A DNA stretch of 64,000 nucleotides from Streptomyces djakartensis (GCF_014651075.1 NZ_BMWE01000012.1:124001-188000), one strand, 5' to 3'; positions 32,178-41,101 are shown, counted from the first letter of the stretch. The notes: generated by a model not told the origin, from the sequence alone. Program-made: numbers and translations.

Positions 32178-33623
32178 TCAGTGGGTGTCCGTGGGCCGCT
32201 GGAGCAGCCCGGCCGCGTCGGAGAGTACCCCGGCGATCCTGGTGAGCGTCTCCTCGTCCCGCTCGACGGCGTCGAGGACCGGCCCGGCCGCCGTGTTCCA
32301 GCGCCGTGCGACCGCCGCCGCGTCCTCCCCGGTCAGCAGCCCGGCCGCCTGCGCGGCGGCGCCGAGCGCCACCAGCTCCCTGGCCTCGGGCACCTGCACG
32401 GGACGCCCCGAAAGCCGCCGCACGGTCTGCTGCCAGGCCGCGCCCCGGGCGCCGCCGCCGATCAGCAGCAGGGGCGCGGCCGGGTCGGAGTCCTGGTCCA
32501 GGACCAGGTCGAGCGCGCCCAGCAGCGAGTGCACGGCGCCGTCGTAGGCGGCCTGGAGCAGCTGGCCGGCGGTCGTGTCGTGGCGCAGGCCGTGCAGCAC
32601 GCCGGAGGCGTTCGGCAGGTTCGGGGTGCGTTCGCCGTCCAGGTAGGGCAGCAGCGTCACCGCCGCGCCGGGCTCGACGGCCTCCCGGTCCAGGCCCAGC
32701 AGCGTCGCCACGCGGTCGACGGCGAGCGTGCAGTTCAGGGTGCAGGCCAGCGGCAGCCAGTCGCCGCGGGCGTCGGCGAACCCCGCGACCGTGCCGGTCG
32801 GGTCGGCGGGCCTGCGCCGCGACACCGCGTACACCGTGCCCGAGGTGCCGAGGCTCATCACCGGTACGCCCGGGAGCAGGCCGAGGCCGAGCGCCGCGGC
32901 GGCGTTGTCGCCGGTGCCGGGTGCGACCAGCGTGCCCTTGGAGAACGGCAGGTCGTGGCTGTCGCGTACGGTGCCCGCCACTTCGCCGGGCCGGACCACC
33001 CGGGGCAGCAGGGCGGGGTCGAGCCCCACATGCGTCAGGATCTCCTCGTCGTACGCCTCCGTCCCGGACGCCCACCAGCCGGTCCCGGAGGCGTCGCCGC
33101 GGTCGGTCGTGCCCTGCCCGGTGAGCCGCTCGGTGAGGTAGTCGTGGGGGAGGCGCACGGCCTTGGTGGCGCGGGCCGCCTCCGGCTCGTGCTCGGCCAG
33201 CCAGGCCCACTTGGTGACCGTGAAGGAGGCGGCGGGGACCGACCCGGCGCGCTCGGCCCAGAACTTCGCTCCGCCCAGCTCCTCGGTGAGACGGCGGGCC
33301 TGCGGCGCCGAGCGCACGTCGTTCCACAGCAGGGCCGGACGCACCGGTTCGCCCCGCTCGTCCAGGGTGACCAGGCCGTGCTGCTGCCCGCCGACCGACA
33401 CCGCGGCGGCCTCGTGCGCCGCGTCACCGCACTGGTGCAGCGCCTCGCACAGCGCCTGCCACCACTGGCGGGGATCGCTCTCGCGCCCGGCCCCCGAGGA
33501 GACGGTGTGCGGTGCCTGGCCGCTCGCGACCACCCGGCCGGTGGCCGCGTCGACGACCAGCGCCTTGGTGGACTGGGTGGACGAGTCCACGCCGACGACG
33601 AGCGGACCCTCGGCTGCTGACAT
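32178..33623 (-). CDS. xylB: Xylulokinase
   Basis: 481 residues. FGGY kinase that phosphorylates D-xylulose to xylulose 5-phosphate for the pentose phosphate pathway. Motifs: VGVDSSTQSTKALVVD (phosphate 1), VSVGGQQHGLV, LWNDVRS, GTGDNAAAALG and SLGTSGTVYA; the C-terminal GGGARG binds the adenosine. AGGGAG precedes the ATG. Divergent from xylA, followed by the ROK gene. An open frame continues upstream to 35054, but it lies antisense to xylA and has no support. Confidence 0.93.
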   Translation of the reverse strand: MSAAEGPLVVGVDSSTQSTKALVVDAATGRVVASGQAPHTVSSGAGRESDPRQWWQALCEALHQCGDAAHEAAAVSVGGQQHGLVTLDERGEPVRPALLWNDVRSAPQARRLTEELGGAKFWAERAGSVPAASFTVTKWAWLAEHEPEAARATKAVRLPHDYLTERLTGQGTTDRGDASGTGWWASGTEAYDEEILTHVGLDPALLPRVVRPGEVAGTVRDSHDLPFSKGTLVAPGTGDNAAAALGLGLLPGVPVMSLGTSGTVYAVSRRRPADPTGTVAGFADARGDWLPLACTLNCTLAVDRVATLLGLDREAVEPGAAVTLLPYLDGERTPNLPNASGVLHGLRHDTTAGQLLQAAYDGAVHSLLGALDLVLDQDSDPAAPLLLIGGGARGAAWQQTVRRLSGRPVQVPEARELVALGAAAQAAGLLTGEDAAAVARRWNTAAGPVLDAVERDEETLTRIAGVLSDAAGLLQRPTDTH

Positions 33624-33650
33624 CGGGCTTCTCCCTCTTCTCGCGTCCCG

Positions 33651-33713
33651 CCTCTCTCGTCCCGGGACATCGTGTCCCTTCCCAGAGAGGTGTCCGCATA
33701 CTAATTTGTAAAT
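33651..33713. promoter_or_regulatory. xylA-xylB divergent promoter and operator region
   Basis: ATTTGTAAAT (33704-33713) is an AT-rich palindrome in a GC-rich gap. On the minus strand TAGTAT (33703-33698) is a good -10 for xylB, and the palindrome fills the spacer just upstream. CCTCTCT (33651-33657) pairs with AGAGAGG (33684-33690); between them GTCCCGGGAC and GGGAC/GTCCC repeats could fold in the xylB leader. Confidence 0.65.
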
Positions 33714-33752
33714 CGGCATGACGAATAGCCCCAGCGAGCGAGGAGCCGCGGC

Positions 33753-34919
33753 ATGAGCTTCCAGCCCACCCCCGAGGACAGGTTCACCTTCGGCCTGTGG
33801 ACCGTCGGCTGGCAGGGACGGGATCCCTTCGGCGACGCCACGCGGCGCGCCCTCGACCCGGTCGAGACGGTCCAGCGTCTGGCCGAGCTCGGCGCCCACG
33901 GCGTCACCTTCCACGACGACGACCTGATCCCGTTCGGCTCGAGCGACACCGAGCGCGAGGCCCACATCAAGCGCTTCCGGCAGGCGCTGGACGCCACGGG
34001 CATGAAGGTCCCGATGGCCACCACCAACCTGTTCACGCACCCGGTCTTCAAGGACGGCGCGTTCACCGCCAACGACCGCGACGTGCGCCGCTACGCGCTG
34101 CGCAAGACCATCCGCAACATCGACCTCGCCGTCGAACTCGGCGCCCAGGTGTACGTGGCCTGGGGCGGCCGTGAGGGTGCCGAGTCCGGCGCCGCCAAGG
34201 ACGTCCGCGCGGCCCTGGACCGCATGAAGGAGGCCTTCGACCTGCTCGGCGAGTACGTCACCTCCCAGGGCTACGACCTGAGGTTCGCCATCGAGCCCAA
34301 GCCGAACGAGCCGCGCGGCGACATCCTGCTGCCGACCGTCGGCCACGCCCTGGCGTTCATCGAGCGCCTGGAGCGCCCTGAGCTGTACGGCGTGAACCCG
34401 GAGGTGGGCCACGAGCAGATGGCCGGGCTGAACTTCCCGCACGGCATCGCGCAGGCACTGTGGGCGGGCAAGCTGTTCCACATCGACCTCAACGGCCAGT
34501 CCGGCATCAAGTACGACCAGGACCTGCGCTTCGGCGCCGGTGATCTGCGTGCCGCGTTCTGGCTGGTCGACCTGCTGGAGTCGGCCGGCTACAGCGGTCC
34601 CCGGCACTTCGACTTCAAGCCGCCGCGGACCGAGGACCTCGACGGGGTGTGGGCCTCGGCGGCCGGCTGCATGCGCAACTACCTCATCCTCAAGGAGCGC
34701 GCCGCCGCCTTCCGCGCCGACCCGGAGGTCCAGGAGGCCCTGCGCGCGGCCCGCCTGGACGAGCTGGCCCGGCCCACCGCCGCGGACGGCCTCCAGGCCC
34801 TGCTCGCCGACCGGTCGGCCTTCGAGGCGTTCGACGTCGAGGCGGCAGCCGCCCGCGGCATGGCCTTCGAGCGCCTGGACCAGCTGGCGATGGACCACCT
34901 GCTGGGCGCGCGCGGCTGA
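33753..34919 (+). CDS. xylA: Xylose isomerase
   Basis: 388 residues, the length of the well-known Streptomyces enzymes. Converts D-xylose to D-xylulose. Catalytic H54 and D57 are in VTFHDDDLIPFG; the metal-binding IEPKPNEPRGD stretch, the HEQMAGLNFPHG region and LFHIDLNGQ are intact. GAGGAG lies 7 nt before the ATG. Divergent from xylB over a 129-bp control region. Confidence 0.96.
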   Translation: MSFQPTPEDRFTFGLWTVGWQGRDPFGDATRRALDPVETVQRLAELGAHGVTFHDDDLIPFGSSDTEREAHIKRFRQALDATGMKVPMATTNLFTHPVFKDGAFTANDRDVRRYALRKTIRNIDLAVELGAQVYVAWGGREGAESGAAKDVRAALDRMKEAFDLLGEYVTSQGYDLRFAIEPKPNEPRGDILLPTVGHALAFIERLERPELYGVNPEVGHEQMAGLNFPHGIAQALWAGKLFHIDLNGQSGIKYDQDLRFGAGDLRAAFWLVDLLESAGYSGPRHFDFKPPRTEDLDGVWASAAGCMRNYLILKERAAAFRADPEVQEALRAARLDELARPTAADGLQALLADRSAFEAFDVEAAAARGMAFERLDQLAMDHLLGARG

Positions 34920-35046
34920 CGCCTCGCGCGCGTGCGTCGGCCATACCGGACGGAATGCTCCGGAACCATGCGATCCACGCCATGAGTCCGTATCAACTCC
35001 CGTGCGCCGCTCGCCTCCTGAGCGGTGCACGGCGACCCTCGTCCGT

Positions 35047-35388
35047 ATGGCCATGCCGCCCGCACCGCCTCACCGGCGGAATCCGTTGCTCATCCTGCTC
35101 ACCGTTCTCGTGGCCGCCGCGGCCGTGTCCGCCGTGGTGCTGATGGCCCGGGGAAACGATGACCCGCCGGACCGGGAGCCGCCCGCCGAGAGCTCGGGCG
35201 GTACCGCCGCTCCGTCCTACGGCATTCCCACGAAGCCGCCCACCCGGCTTCCCAGTGAGCTGCCGACCTGGTTGCCGTCGGGCTTTCCGAGCCGGCTGCC
35301 GAGCGGACTGCCGAGCGACCTCGAATCGCTGCTCCCGTCCCTGGACGCCGGCGAGCCGGTGCCGCGGCAGGCGGCGTTCGCCCGTTGA
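35047..35388 (+). CDS. Membrane-anchored proline-rich LPS-repeat protein
   Basis: 113 residues. One N-terminal membrane helix (about 15-36, NPLLILLTVLVAAAAVSAVVLMA) with a basic cytoplasmic start, then an extracellular tail with repeated (L/F)PS units: LPSELPTWLPSGFPSRLPSG and LPSDLESLLPSL. Such tails may form an extended or wall-spanning segment. Start ATG at 35047 or 35053; the ribosome site is weak. No known family. Third-position GC supports coding. Confidence 0.62.
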   Translation: MAMPPAPPHRRNPLLILLTVLVAAAAVSAVVLMARGNDDPPDREPPAESSGGTAAPSYGIPTKPPTRLPSELPTWLPSGFPSRLPSGLPSDLESLLPSLDAGEPVPRQAAFAR

Positions 35389-35452
35389 GGAGCGGCGTCC
35401 GGTGCGGCGAGAGCGCGGCGGGGCGCCGCGACTCGGCGAACGTCGCCTGCGC

Positions 35453-35638
35453 GGCACCAGGGCCCGTCGTTCGGATCACGGCGCAGGGAATCGGCAGCGC
35501 TTGCCAGTGCCGGTGGACGGGGCCTGGTGTGTGCGGCTGCAAGGGCGGAGGAGGGCGCCGGCGACCGGCGACAACACGGCAGATGCGCGTGCCAGGCCCC
35601 GCGTCTGCGGCGTGATCCGAACGGCGGGCCCTGGTGCC
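35453..35638. repeat. 186-bp element with 34-bp imperfect terminal inverted repeats
   Basis: Left arm 35453-35486 and right arm 35605-35638 match at 32 of 34 positions when one is reverse-complemented; both carry CACCAGGGCCC and TTCGGATCAC. Inside, GGGGCCTGG (about 35519-35526) pairs with CCAGGCCCC (35592-35600). No open frame with coding features. It sits between convergent stops, 1 bp from the SWIM gene stop. Best read as a MITE-like or REP-like element, or a large cruciform terminator. Confidence 0.7.
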
Positions 35639-35639
35639 C

Positions 35640-36905
35640 TCAGCCCGGAACGGCTCCGTCGTCGGCGGTGGGCCGCGCCGACGTCAGGGCCGTCGCCGGA
35701 TCCTGTGCGGCGCCGCCCGCGGGCAGCCAGCGACCGCGTTCCCTGCGGTACGGCCACCACCGGCCGTCCCGGCCGAGTCGCAGCTGGATCGGTGCCCCGA
35801 CGACCGTCCACCGGTTGCGCCGCGCCCGCAACTCCGGCCGCTCGTCCGCCTCCCAGGCCGAGTCCAGGGCGGCACGCGCGCGTGCCAGCGCTTCGCCCTC
35901 CACCCGCCACTCCTCGTCGAGCACGCTCAGCGCGGCCGCTCCACCGTGGCGCCAGGCGAGAACCGCCGCTGCCAGGCCCTCCCGGCCACGCCCCGATCCC
36001 TCGGCGAGACGGTCCGCCACCACCCGCGAGGGGGTCCCCGCTGCCAGCCGCACCGCGTCCTGCGCGACCGTCGACTCCCGGTCGGTGGCGGGCTGCTCCG
36101 TGAGCGCCTCAGCGAGCCGGCGATGGGCCTCCACGGCGGTCCGGGCGGCCAGGAACTCCAGTGCGCCCGGGTCGATGCCGGGGGCGGGCGGCGTCTCGGT
36201 GTCCAGGGACGGCGGGACCCCGGGCTCGTCGGGGAGTCCGGGCAGGCCCGGCAGCGGGGGCAGGATGCCACCGGCCGCGTACGCCTCGGCCGCGTCCACC
36301 CCCTCCGGCCCGGACCGGTCCGCGGCAAGAGCCCCGCCGCGCGCCTGGAGAGCGTCCAGCACGGCCGCCTCGTCGCGCCCGCGCATCAGCAGCAGGAGGA
36401 ACGGGTCCTGGTCCAGCAGCCGGGCCGCCTGGTAGCAGAGGGCCGCCGTGTGCCCGCAGTGGTCCCAGGTTCCGCAGTCGCACTCCGGCTCCAGATCGCC
36501 CAGGCCGGGCAGCAGTTCGACGCCCGCGGCCGCCGCGTCCTCCACCAGGTGCGGTGGCATCTCCCGGTCCAGCAGCGCCGCCACATGGCCGGCCCGTTCC
36601 ACCGCCATGCCCAGGAAGCTGTCCCACTGTCCGGGCGTGAGGGTCTCCAGCAGGACGTCGGCCCGGTGCGCCGTGCCGTCACGCCCCTGGACGACGGCCG
36701 TGAGCCGGCCCGGGCGCACCGACACCGCGCCGACCGCTGCGGCCCGGGCGAGCCGGCGGCCCGTCTTGAGCTGCGCCGAGTCCAGCGCCGTGTCCTCCAG
36801 CGCCCGCAGCCAGGCCCTGCCCCACCAGGTCTGCGCGAATTCCCGCCCGCGCGCGGGCGCCAGTGCGGCGAACGTGCGCTCCGCGTCACCGTCGTACCGA
36901 GTCAT
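35640..36905 (-). CDS. SWIM zinc-finger protein
   Basis: 421 residues. SWIM motif CxC-xn-CxH in ECDCGTWDHCGHTAALC (about residues 142-158). N-terminal domain starts FAQTWWGRAWLRALE, and there is a long alanine/arginine-rich C-terminal part. Bacterial SWIM proteins next to SNF2 helicases are thought to aid DNA binding of the helicase. Its ATG overlaps the TGA of the helicase gene, so the two are translationally coupled. No enzymatic motif seen. Confidence 0.88.
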   Translation of the reverse strand: MTRYDGDAERTFAALAPARGREFAQTWWGRAWLRALEDTALDSAQLKTGRRLARAAAVGAVSVRPGRLTAVVQGRDGTAHRADVLLETLTPGQWDSFLGMAVERAGHVAALLDREMPPHLVEDAAAAGVELLPGLGDLEPECDCGTWDHCGHTAALCYQAARLLDQDPFLLLLMRGRDEAAVLDALQARGGALAADRSGPEGVDAAEAYAAGGILPPLPGLPGLPDEPGVPPSLDTETPPAPGIDPGALEFLAARTAVEAHRRLAEALTEQPATDRESTVAQDAVRLAAGTPSRVVADRLAEGSGRGREGLAAAVLAWRHGGAAALSVLDEEWRVEGEALARARAALDSAWEADERPELRARRNRWTVVGAPIQLRLGRDGRWWPYRRERGRWLPAGGAAQDPATALTSARPTADDGAVPG

Positions 36906-39721
36906 CGCACGTCCCCTCGCAGCTCGACCAGATGCGCCAGTTCCGCGTCCGTCAGTTCCGTGAGAGCGGTCTCACCGGACCCCAGGACCGCGTCCGCCAG
37001 GGCCCGTTTACGGGTGAGCAGTTCGGCGATGCGGTCCTCGATGGTTCCCTCGGCGACGATCCGGTGCACCTGCACCGGCCGGGTCTGGCCGATGCGGTAC
37101 GCGCGGTCGGTCGCCTGGGCCTCGACGGCCGGGTTCCACCAGCGGTCGTAGTGCACGACGTGCTCGGCCCGGGTCAGGTTCAGCCCGGTGCCCGCCGCCT
37201 TCAGCGACAGCAGGAACACGGGCACCTCGCCGTCCTGGAAGCGCCGCACCATGGCCTCCCGCTCCGCGACGGGCGTCCCGCCGTGCAGGAACTGGCAGGG
37301 CGTGCCGCGGGCGGCCAGATGCCGTTCGAGGAGGCGGGCCATCCGCACGTACTGCGTGAAGACGAGCACGCCGGCCCGCTCCGCCAGCATGGTGTCGAGC
37401 AGTTCGTCGAGCAGCTCCAGTTTCCCGGACCGTCCGGCGATCACCGGCCGCTCCTCCTTGAGGTACTGGGCCGGGTGGTTGCAGATCTGCTTGAGGCCGG
37501 TCAGCAGTTTCACGATCAGTCCGCGCCGCGCCATGCTGCCGGCACCGGAGATCTCCGCCAGCGCCTCCCGGACCACGGCCTCGTACAGGCCCGCCTGCTC
37601 CTGGGTGAGGGAGACGGCGTGATCGGTCTCCGTCTTCGGCGGCAGCTCGGGCGCGATCCCGGGGTCCGACTTGCGGCGGCGCAGCAGGAACGGCCGCACG
37701 AGCCGGGCCAGCCGGTCCGCGGCGCCCGGGTCCTGCCCGCCCTCGACGGCGTCCGCGTACCGCCTGCGGAACGTCCCGAGCCCGCCCAGCAGGCCCGGCG
37801 TGGCCCAGTCGAGGATCGCCCACAGCTCCGACAGGTTGTTCTCCACCGGGGTGCCGGTGAGCGCGACCCGTGCGCGGGCGCCGATGGACCGCAGCTCCCG
37901 CGCGGTCGAGGAGTGCGGGTTCTTCACGTGCTGGGCCTCGTCCGCCACCAGCATGCCCCACGGCACCTCGCCGAGCCGGGGCGCGTCCAGGCGCATCGTG
38001 CCGTACGTGGTGAGGACGAACTCCCCGGCGGCCAGGCCGTCGAGGCCGCGCCGCGGGCCGTGGAAGCGCCGCACGGGTGTGCCCGGCGCGAACCGCTCGA
38101 TCTCCCGCTGCCAGTTGCCCATCAGGGACGTCGGGCAGACCACCAGGGTGGGTCCGGCCGACTCCGCGTCGGCCTGCCGGTGCAGGTGCAGCGCGATCAG
38201 CGTGATCGTCTTTCCGAGTCCCATGTCGTCGGCGAGGCAGCAGCCAAGGCCCAGTGAGGTCATGCCCGCCAGCCAGTTCAGGCCTCGCCGCTGGTAGTCG
38301 CGCAGAGTGGCGGCCAGGGCGGCCGGCTGATCGACGGGCCGCTGTGCCTCGGGGTCCGCGAGCCGCTCCCGCAGGGCCGCCACCCACCCGGTGGGCCGTA
38401 CCTCGATCCGACGGCCGTCCACCTCGGTCCAGCCCGTCAGGGCCGCGCCCAGCGCGTCCACCGGCGTGACCTTGCGGTCCTGCCGGGAGCGGGCCAGGCG
38501 TACCTCCCGCGGGTCGACCAGGATCCACTGGTCGCGCAGCCGCACCACCGGGCGGTTCGCCTCGGCGAGCCGGTCCAGCTCCTCGCGGCTCAGCCGCCTG
38601 TCGCCCAGCGCGAACGACCAGCTGAAGGTCAGCAGCGCGTCGGCGGACAGGAACGACGGCACGGCGGGGGAGCCCTCGCCGGATGCCGGTTCCTCGCCGG
38701 AAGGCCCCACCTCCGCCCGCGTGGTCATCTCGCGGGTCAGTCCCTTCGGCCAGTGCACGTCCACTCCGGCGGCGGCCAGCGCGCGGGTCCCCGCTCCGAG
38801 CAGCTCGGTGACCTCGTCGTCGGCCAGCGCGACCGCGTCCGGCACGGTCGCCGACAGCAGAGGTTTGAGCGGGGCCCAGGCCTGGGCCGCACGGCGCAGT
38901 GCGAGCAGGACGTCCATCGTCGCGCGCGGGCCGAACGCGTCACCGCCGGCGCCGGCCCAGACGTCCGCCGCGTCCGCGACGAGAGCCGCGTCGCTCACGC
39001 TGTGCACCTGGAGCACGGCCCGGAACGTCACGCCCGCGTCGCCGGCCGCCGCGTCCATGAGGCCGTGCGCACCGTCCGTCAGGCCGTCCGCCTCGATCCG
39101 CAGGGACAGCCGCACGCCCGCGTCATGGCCCGCGGCCACCTCGGCGGCCCACCCGCGCTGCTCCGGCAGGTGCACCGGGTCGGCCGAGGCGTAGGCGGGG
39201 CCGTCCGTGACCAGCGCGGCGGCGGGGGAGCGGGGCAGGGTGTCGGCGACCGCGTCGAGGAACGCCCGCAGGAGCTGCTCCGGGTCGGGCAGCCGCAGCG
39301 GCTCCGTGCCGGGCAGCGGGACGGCGTGCGCCTCTGGCGGCATCGCGGCGGCGAGGCGGCGTACGGCCTCGAGGTCCTCGGCGCGCAGCGGACCGGCGCG
39401 CCAGGCGTCGTGGTCACCCGGGGCGAGGCCGGGCAGCAGCAGTCCGCGCGCCACCAGGTGCAGGGCGTGCAGGGCGGCCGCTCCCCAGAACCGGGCGGAC
39501 CGGTGCCCATGCCCGCCGGTGCGCGCGCGGGTGAGGACCGGCAGCGCCGCACGGACCGGCAGCGAGGCGGCCGGCACGCTCCGGGACTCGATCCCGTCGT
39601 CGCCGGGGACCACGACCGTCACGGACGTGACGGTCGCCGAGGGCAGGGCCGCAGGGGCTGCGCCGTCGGGCCGCCAGAAGGCGACGCTGCCGGTGCGGGC
39701 GGGGTTGCCGGGCAGGAACAC
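36902..39721 (-). CDS. SNF2-family DEAD/DEAH-box helicase
   Basis: 939 residues from GTG at 39721. A long N-terminal region (about 1-440) with the bacterial SNF2 accessory domain is followed by the SNF2 ATPase: LADDMGLGKT (Walker A), VADEAQHVKNP (DEAQ box), ALTGTPVENN, and the helicase C domain with RAYRIGQTRPV. It remodels or moves along DNA with ATP; bacterial partners are poorly known. The GTG has no ribosome site, while GAGGAA followed by an in-frame ATA at 39808 lies 29 codons upstream with no stop or normal start between; the true N-terminus may be there. Confidence 0.9.
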   Translation of the reverse strand: MFLPGNPARTGSVAFWRPDGAAPAALPSATVTSVTVVVPGDDGIESRSVPAASLPVRAALPVLTRARTGGHGHRSARFWGAAALHALHLVARGLLLPGLAPGDHDAWRAGPLRAEDLEAVRRLAAAMPPEAHAVPLPGTEPLRLPDPEQLLRAFLDAVADTLPRSPAAALVTDGPAYASADPVHLPEQRGWAAEVAAGHDAGVRLSLRIEADGLTDGAHGLMDAAAGDAGVTFRAVLQVHSVSDAALVADAADVWAGAGGDAFGPRATMDVLLALRRAAQAWAPLKPLLSATVPDAVALADDEVTELLGAGTRALAAAGVDVHWPKGLTREMTTRAEVGPSGEEPASGEGSPAVPSFLSADALLTFSWSFALGDRRLSREELDRLAEANRPVVRLRDQWILVDPREVRLARSRQDRKVTPVDALGAALTGWTEVDGRRIEVRPTGWVAALRERLADPEAQRPVDQPAALAATLRDYQRRGLNWLAGMTSLGLGCCLADDMGLGKTITLIALHLHRQADAESAGPTLVVCPTSLMGNWQREIERFAPGTPVRRFHGPRRGLDGLAAGEFVLTTYGTMRLDAPRLGEVPWGMLVADEAQHVKNPHSSTARELRSIGARARVALTGTPVENNLSELWAILDWATPGLLGGLGTFRRRYADAVEGGQDPGAADRLARLVRPFLLRRRKSDPGIAPELPPKTETDHAVSLTQEQAGLYEAVVREALAEISGAGSMARRGLIVKLLTGLKQICNHPAQYLKEERPVIAGRSGKLELLDELLDTMLAERAGVLVFTQYVRMARLLERHLAARGTPCQFLHGGTPVAEREAMVRRFQDGEVPVFLLSLKAAGTGLNLTRAEHVVHYDRWWNPAVEAQATDRAYRIGQTRPVQVHRIVAEGTIEDRIAELLTRKRALADAVLGSGETALTELTDAELAHLVELRGDVR

Positions 39722-39805
39722 GGCGCAGCAGTGGGCCGGTTCCGGGATGTGCGAGGGCTCGGAGAGTTCGGAGTCAGAGGGGTCAGGGGGAGTCGGATGC
39801 TCGGC

Positions 39806-39820
39806 TATGACTGATTCCTC
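39806..39820 (-). promoter_or_regulatory. Ribosome site before an in-frame AUA codon
   Basis: Minus strand GAGGAA (39820-39815), 6-nt gap, ATA (39808-39806), then GCCGAG. It is in frame with the helicase. Spacing is ideal for initiation, and no ATG/GTG/TTG/CTG occurs in this frame between the upstream TAG and the GTG at 39721. Confidence 0.5.
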
Positions 39821-40032
39821 AAACTTGACTAGTGAAGCCGGAATCGCCGAGGGTACCCCACTTCCAGTGCTCTACAAGCATGGGCTGGCTGTGAGGTGAG
39901 TCACTATGGAGTTCTCAGGGGTGTCCAGGGGTGTGCCTCAGGGATGTCTCAGGGTCGCGGTCCGGAACCGCCGCGAGCGCGGGTCCGTTTTCGGGACAGA
40001 GAGCGGCACTGGCCGCGAAGGAGGCGACAGAC

Positions 40033-40215
40033 ATGTCCAATAACGCCAAGATCGCCGCAGGGGGTGTGGCGGTCGGGCTCATCCTGTTGATCTGGCTGCC
40101 CTGGTGGGCCTCGCTCCTGATCATCCTGGGGGTCCCGGCCGCCGCCTACCTGATGCTGGATCCCTCGCAGCGGCGCAGGCTGCGGCGCGTGTCCCGCAAG
40201 GAAATCGGACGCTGA
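40033..40215 (+). CDS. Small single-helix membrane protein
   Basis: 60 residues: a hydrophobic core (AAGGVAVGLILLIWLPWWASLLIILGVPAAAYLML, possibly two short helices with a WLPWW turn) and a basic tail (QRRRLRRVSRKEIGR). AAGGAGG precedes the ATG by 8 nt, which is strong support. The basic tail should lie in the cytoplasm. Unknown function. The stop is inside a hairpin shared with the next gene. Confidence 0.78.
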   Translation: MSNNAKIAAGGVAVGLILLIWLPWWASLLIILGVPAAAYLMLDPSQRRRLRRVSRKEIGR

Positions 40216-40232
40216 CCGGCCGTACCGGTCAG
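40212..40232. terminator. Hairpin overlapping two convergent stop codons
   Basis: CTGACCGG-CCGTA-CCGGTCAG, perfect 8-bp stem. The TGA of the small membrane protein and the TGA of the convergent gene both lie in its arms. Confidence 0.7.
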
Positions 40233-41101
40233 TTCGGCCTCACGGCCATCTTGTCGAGGGCGGCGAGAAGGCCCGGCAGCTCCGGCCCCCGGCCGACCGG
40301 CAGCACCTCGCCGGGTTCGTCGTCGAGCAGCACGAACGCGATGTCGTCGGTCCTGGCCACGAGCGACCAGCCGGGACCGTCGGCTCGCAACGTCCGCGCG
40401 TCACCGGGCGCGAACGACGAACGCACCCGCCCCAGGGGCGGCGGCGAGTCGATGTAGGTTCGGGCCTCCGCGAGGGCGCGCTGGATGCCGCTGTGCCTCG
40501 GCTGCCTCTTCCCCGCGCGTCGCTCCGGACCGGCGGCCGCCTCGTCGCCCCCGTCCCCGCCCTCGGGGGGCTCGGGTGCTGATGATTCCGGCGCCGGAAA
40601 CGCCGAGTCGTCGACCTGGTCCCGCCACATCGCCCACTGCCGGGCGATCTCGTCCGCGCCCAGGCGCCGCTGGGCCGGCCCCCAGACGGTGGTGTCGGGC
40701 GGAGTCAGAGGGGGCCTGTCCTCGCCGTCCGGGCCTGGGTCGTGCGGGGCGGGTACCCCGGGCGCCGCGACGGCCACCGCGAGGGGCCAGCCGGGCAGGG
40801 CCGCGACGACCGTGCGCTCGTCGGGCGACAGCTCGTACTCCATGCCGCAGTCCCAGGACGCGATCGCCACGGCCACCAGGGAGACGTCGTCTATGACCAC
40901 GGTCCACCGGGCACCGGCGCCGTCCTGGCCGAGCACCAGCCCGTACCCGTCGGCGAGCGGCGCCAGGCCGAGCGCCGCGCACGCCTCCGGATAGTCGTCC
41001 CCCAGCACGCTGGGGAAGTTCGCCGGCGTCAGCAGCACCGCCGTGAGCACATAGAGCGCATCGTCCGCGGCGGCGACGGCGCCCTCGTCCGTCCCGGCCA
41101 T
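40229..41101 (-). CDS. Conserved-type hypothetical protein
   Basis: 290 residues, cytosolic. N-terminal globular part (AADDALYVLTAVLLTPANFPSVLG, DDVSLVAVAIASWDCGMEYELSPDERTVVAALPGWP), a disordered Pro/Glu/Gly-rich linker (about 190-215) and a C-terminal part (RALAEARTYIDSPPPL, LLDDEPGEVLPVGRGPELPGLLAALDKM). No catalytic motif recognised. ATG at 41101 is chosen for GGGAGGTC 5 nt upstream. Gap to the next upstream gene is 146 bp. Confidence 0.75.
   Translation of the reverse strand: MAGTDEGAVAAADDALYVLTAVLLTPANFPSVLGDDYPEACAALGLAPLADGYGLVLGQDGAGARWTVVIDDVSLVAVAIASWDCGMEYELSPDERTVVAALPGWPLAVAVAAPGVPAPHDPGPDGEDRPPLTPPDTTVWGPAQRRLGADEIARQWAMWRDQVDDSAFPAPESSAPEPPEGGDGGDEAAAGPERRAGKRQPRHSGIQRALAEARTYIDSPPPLGRVRSSFAPGDARTLRADGPGWSLVARTDDIAFVLLDDEPGEVLPVGRGPELPGLLAALDKMAVRPN

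Noticed and set aside
33624..35054. In-frame upstream extension of xylB
   Set aside because: Runs antisense through xylA and its promoter; the xylulokinase N-terminus VGVDSSTQSTK with AGGGAG fits the 33623 start.
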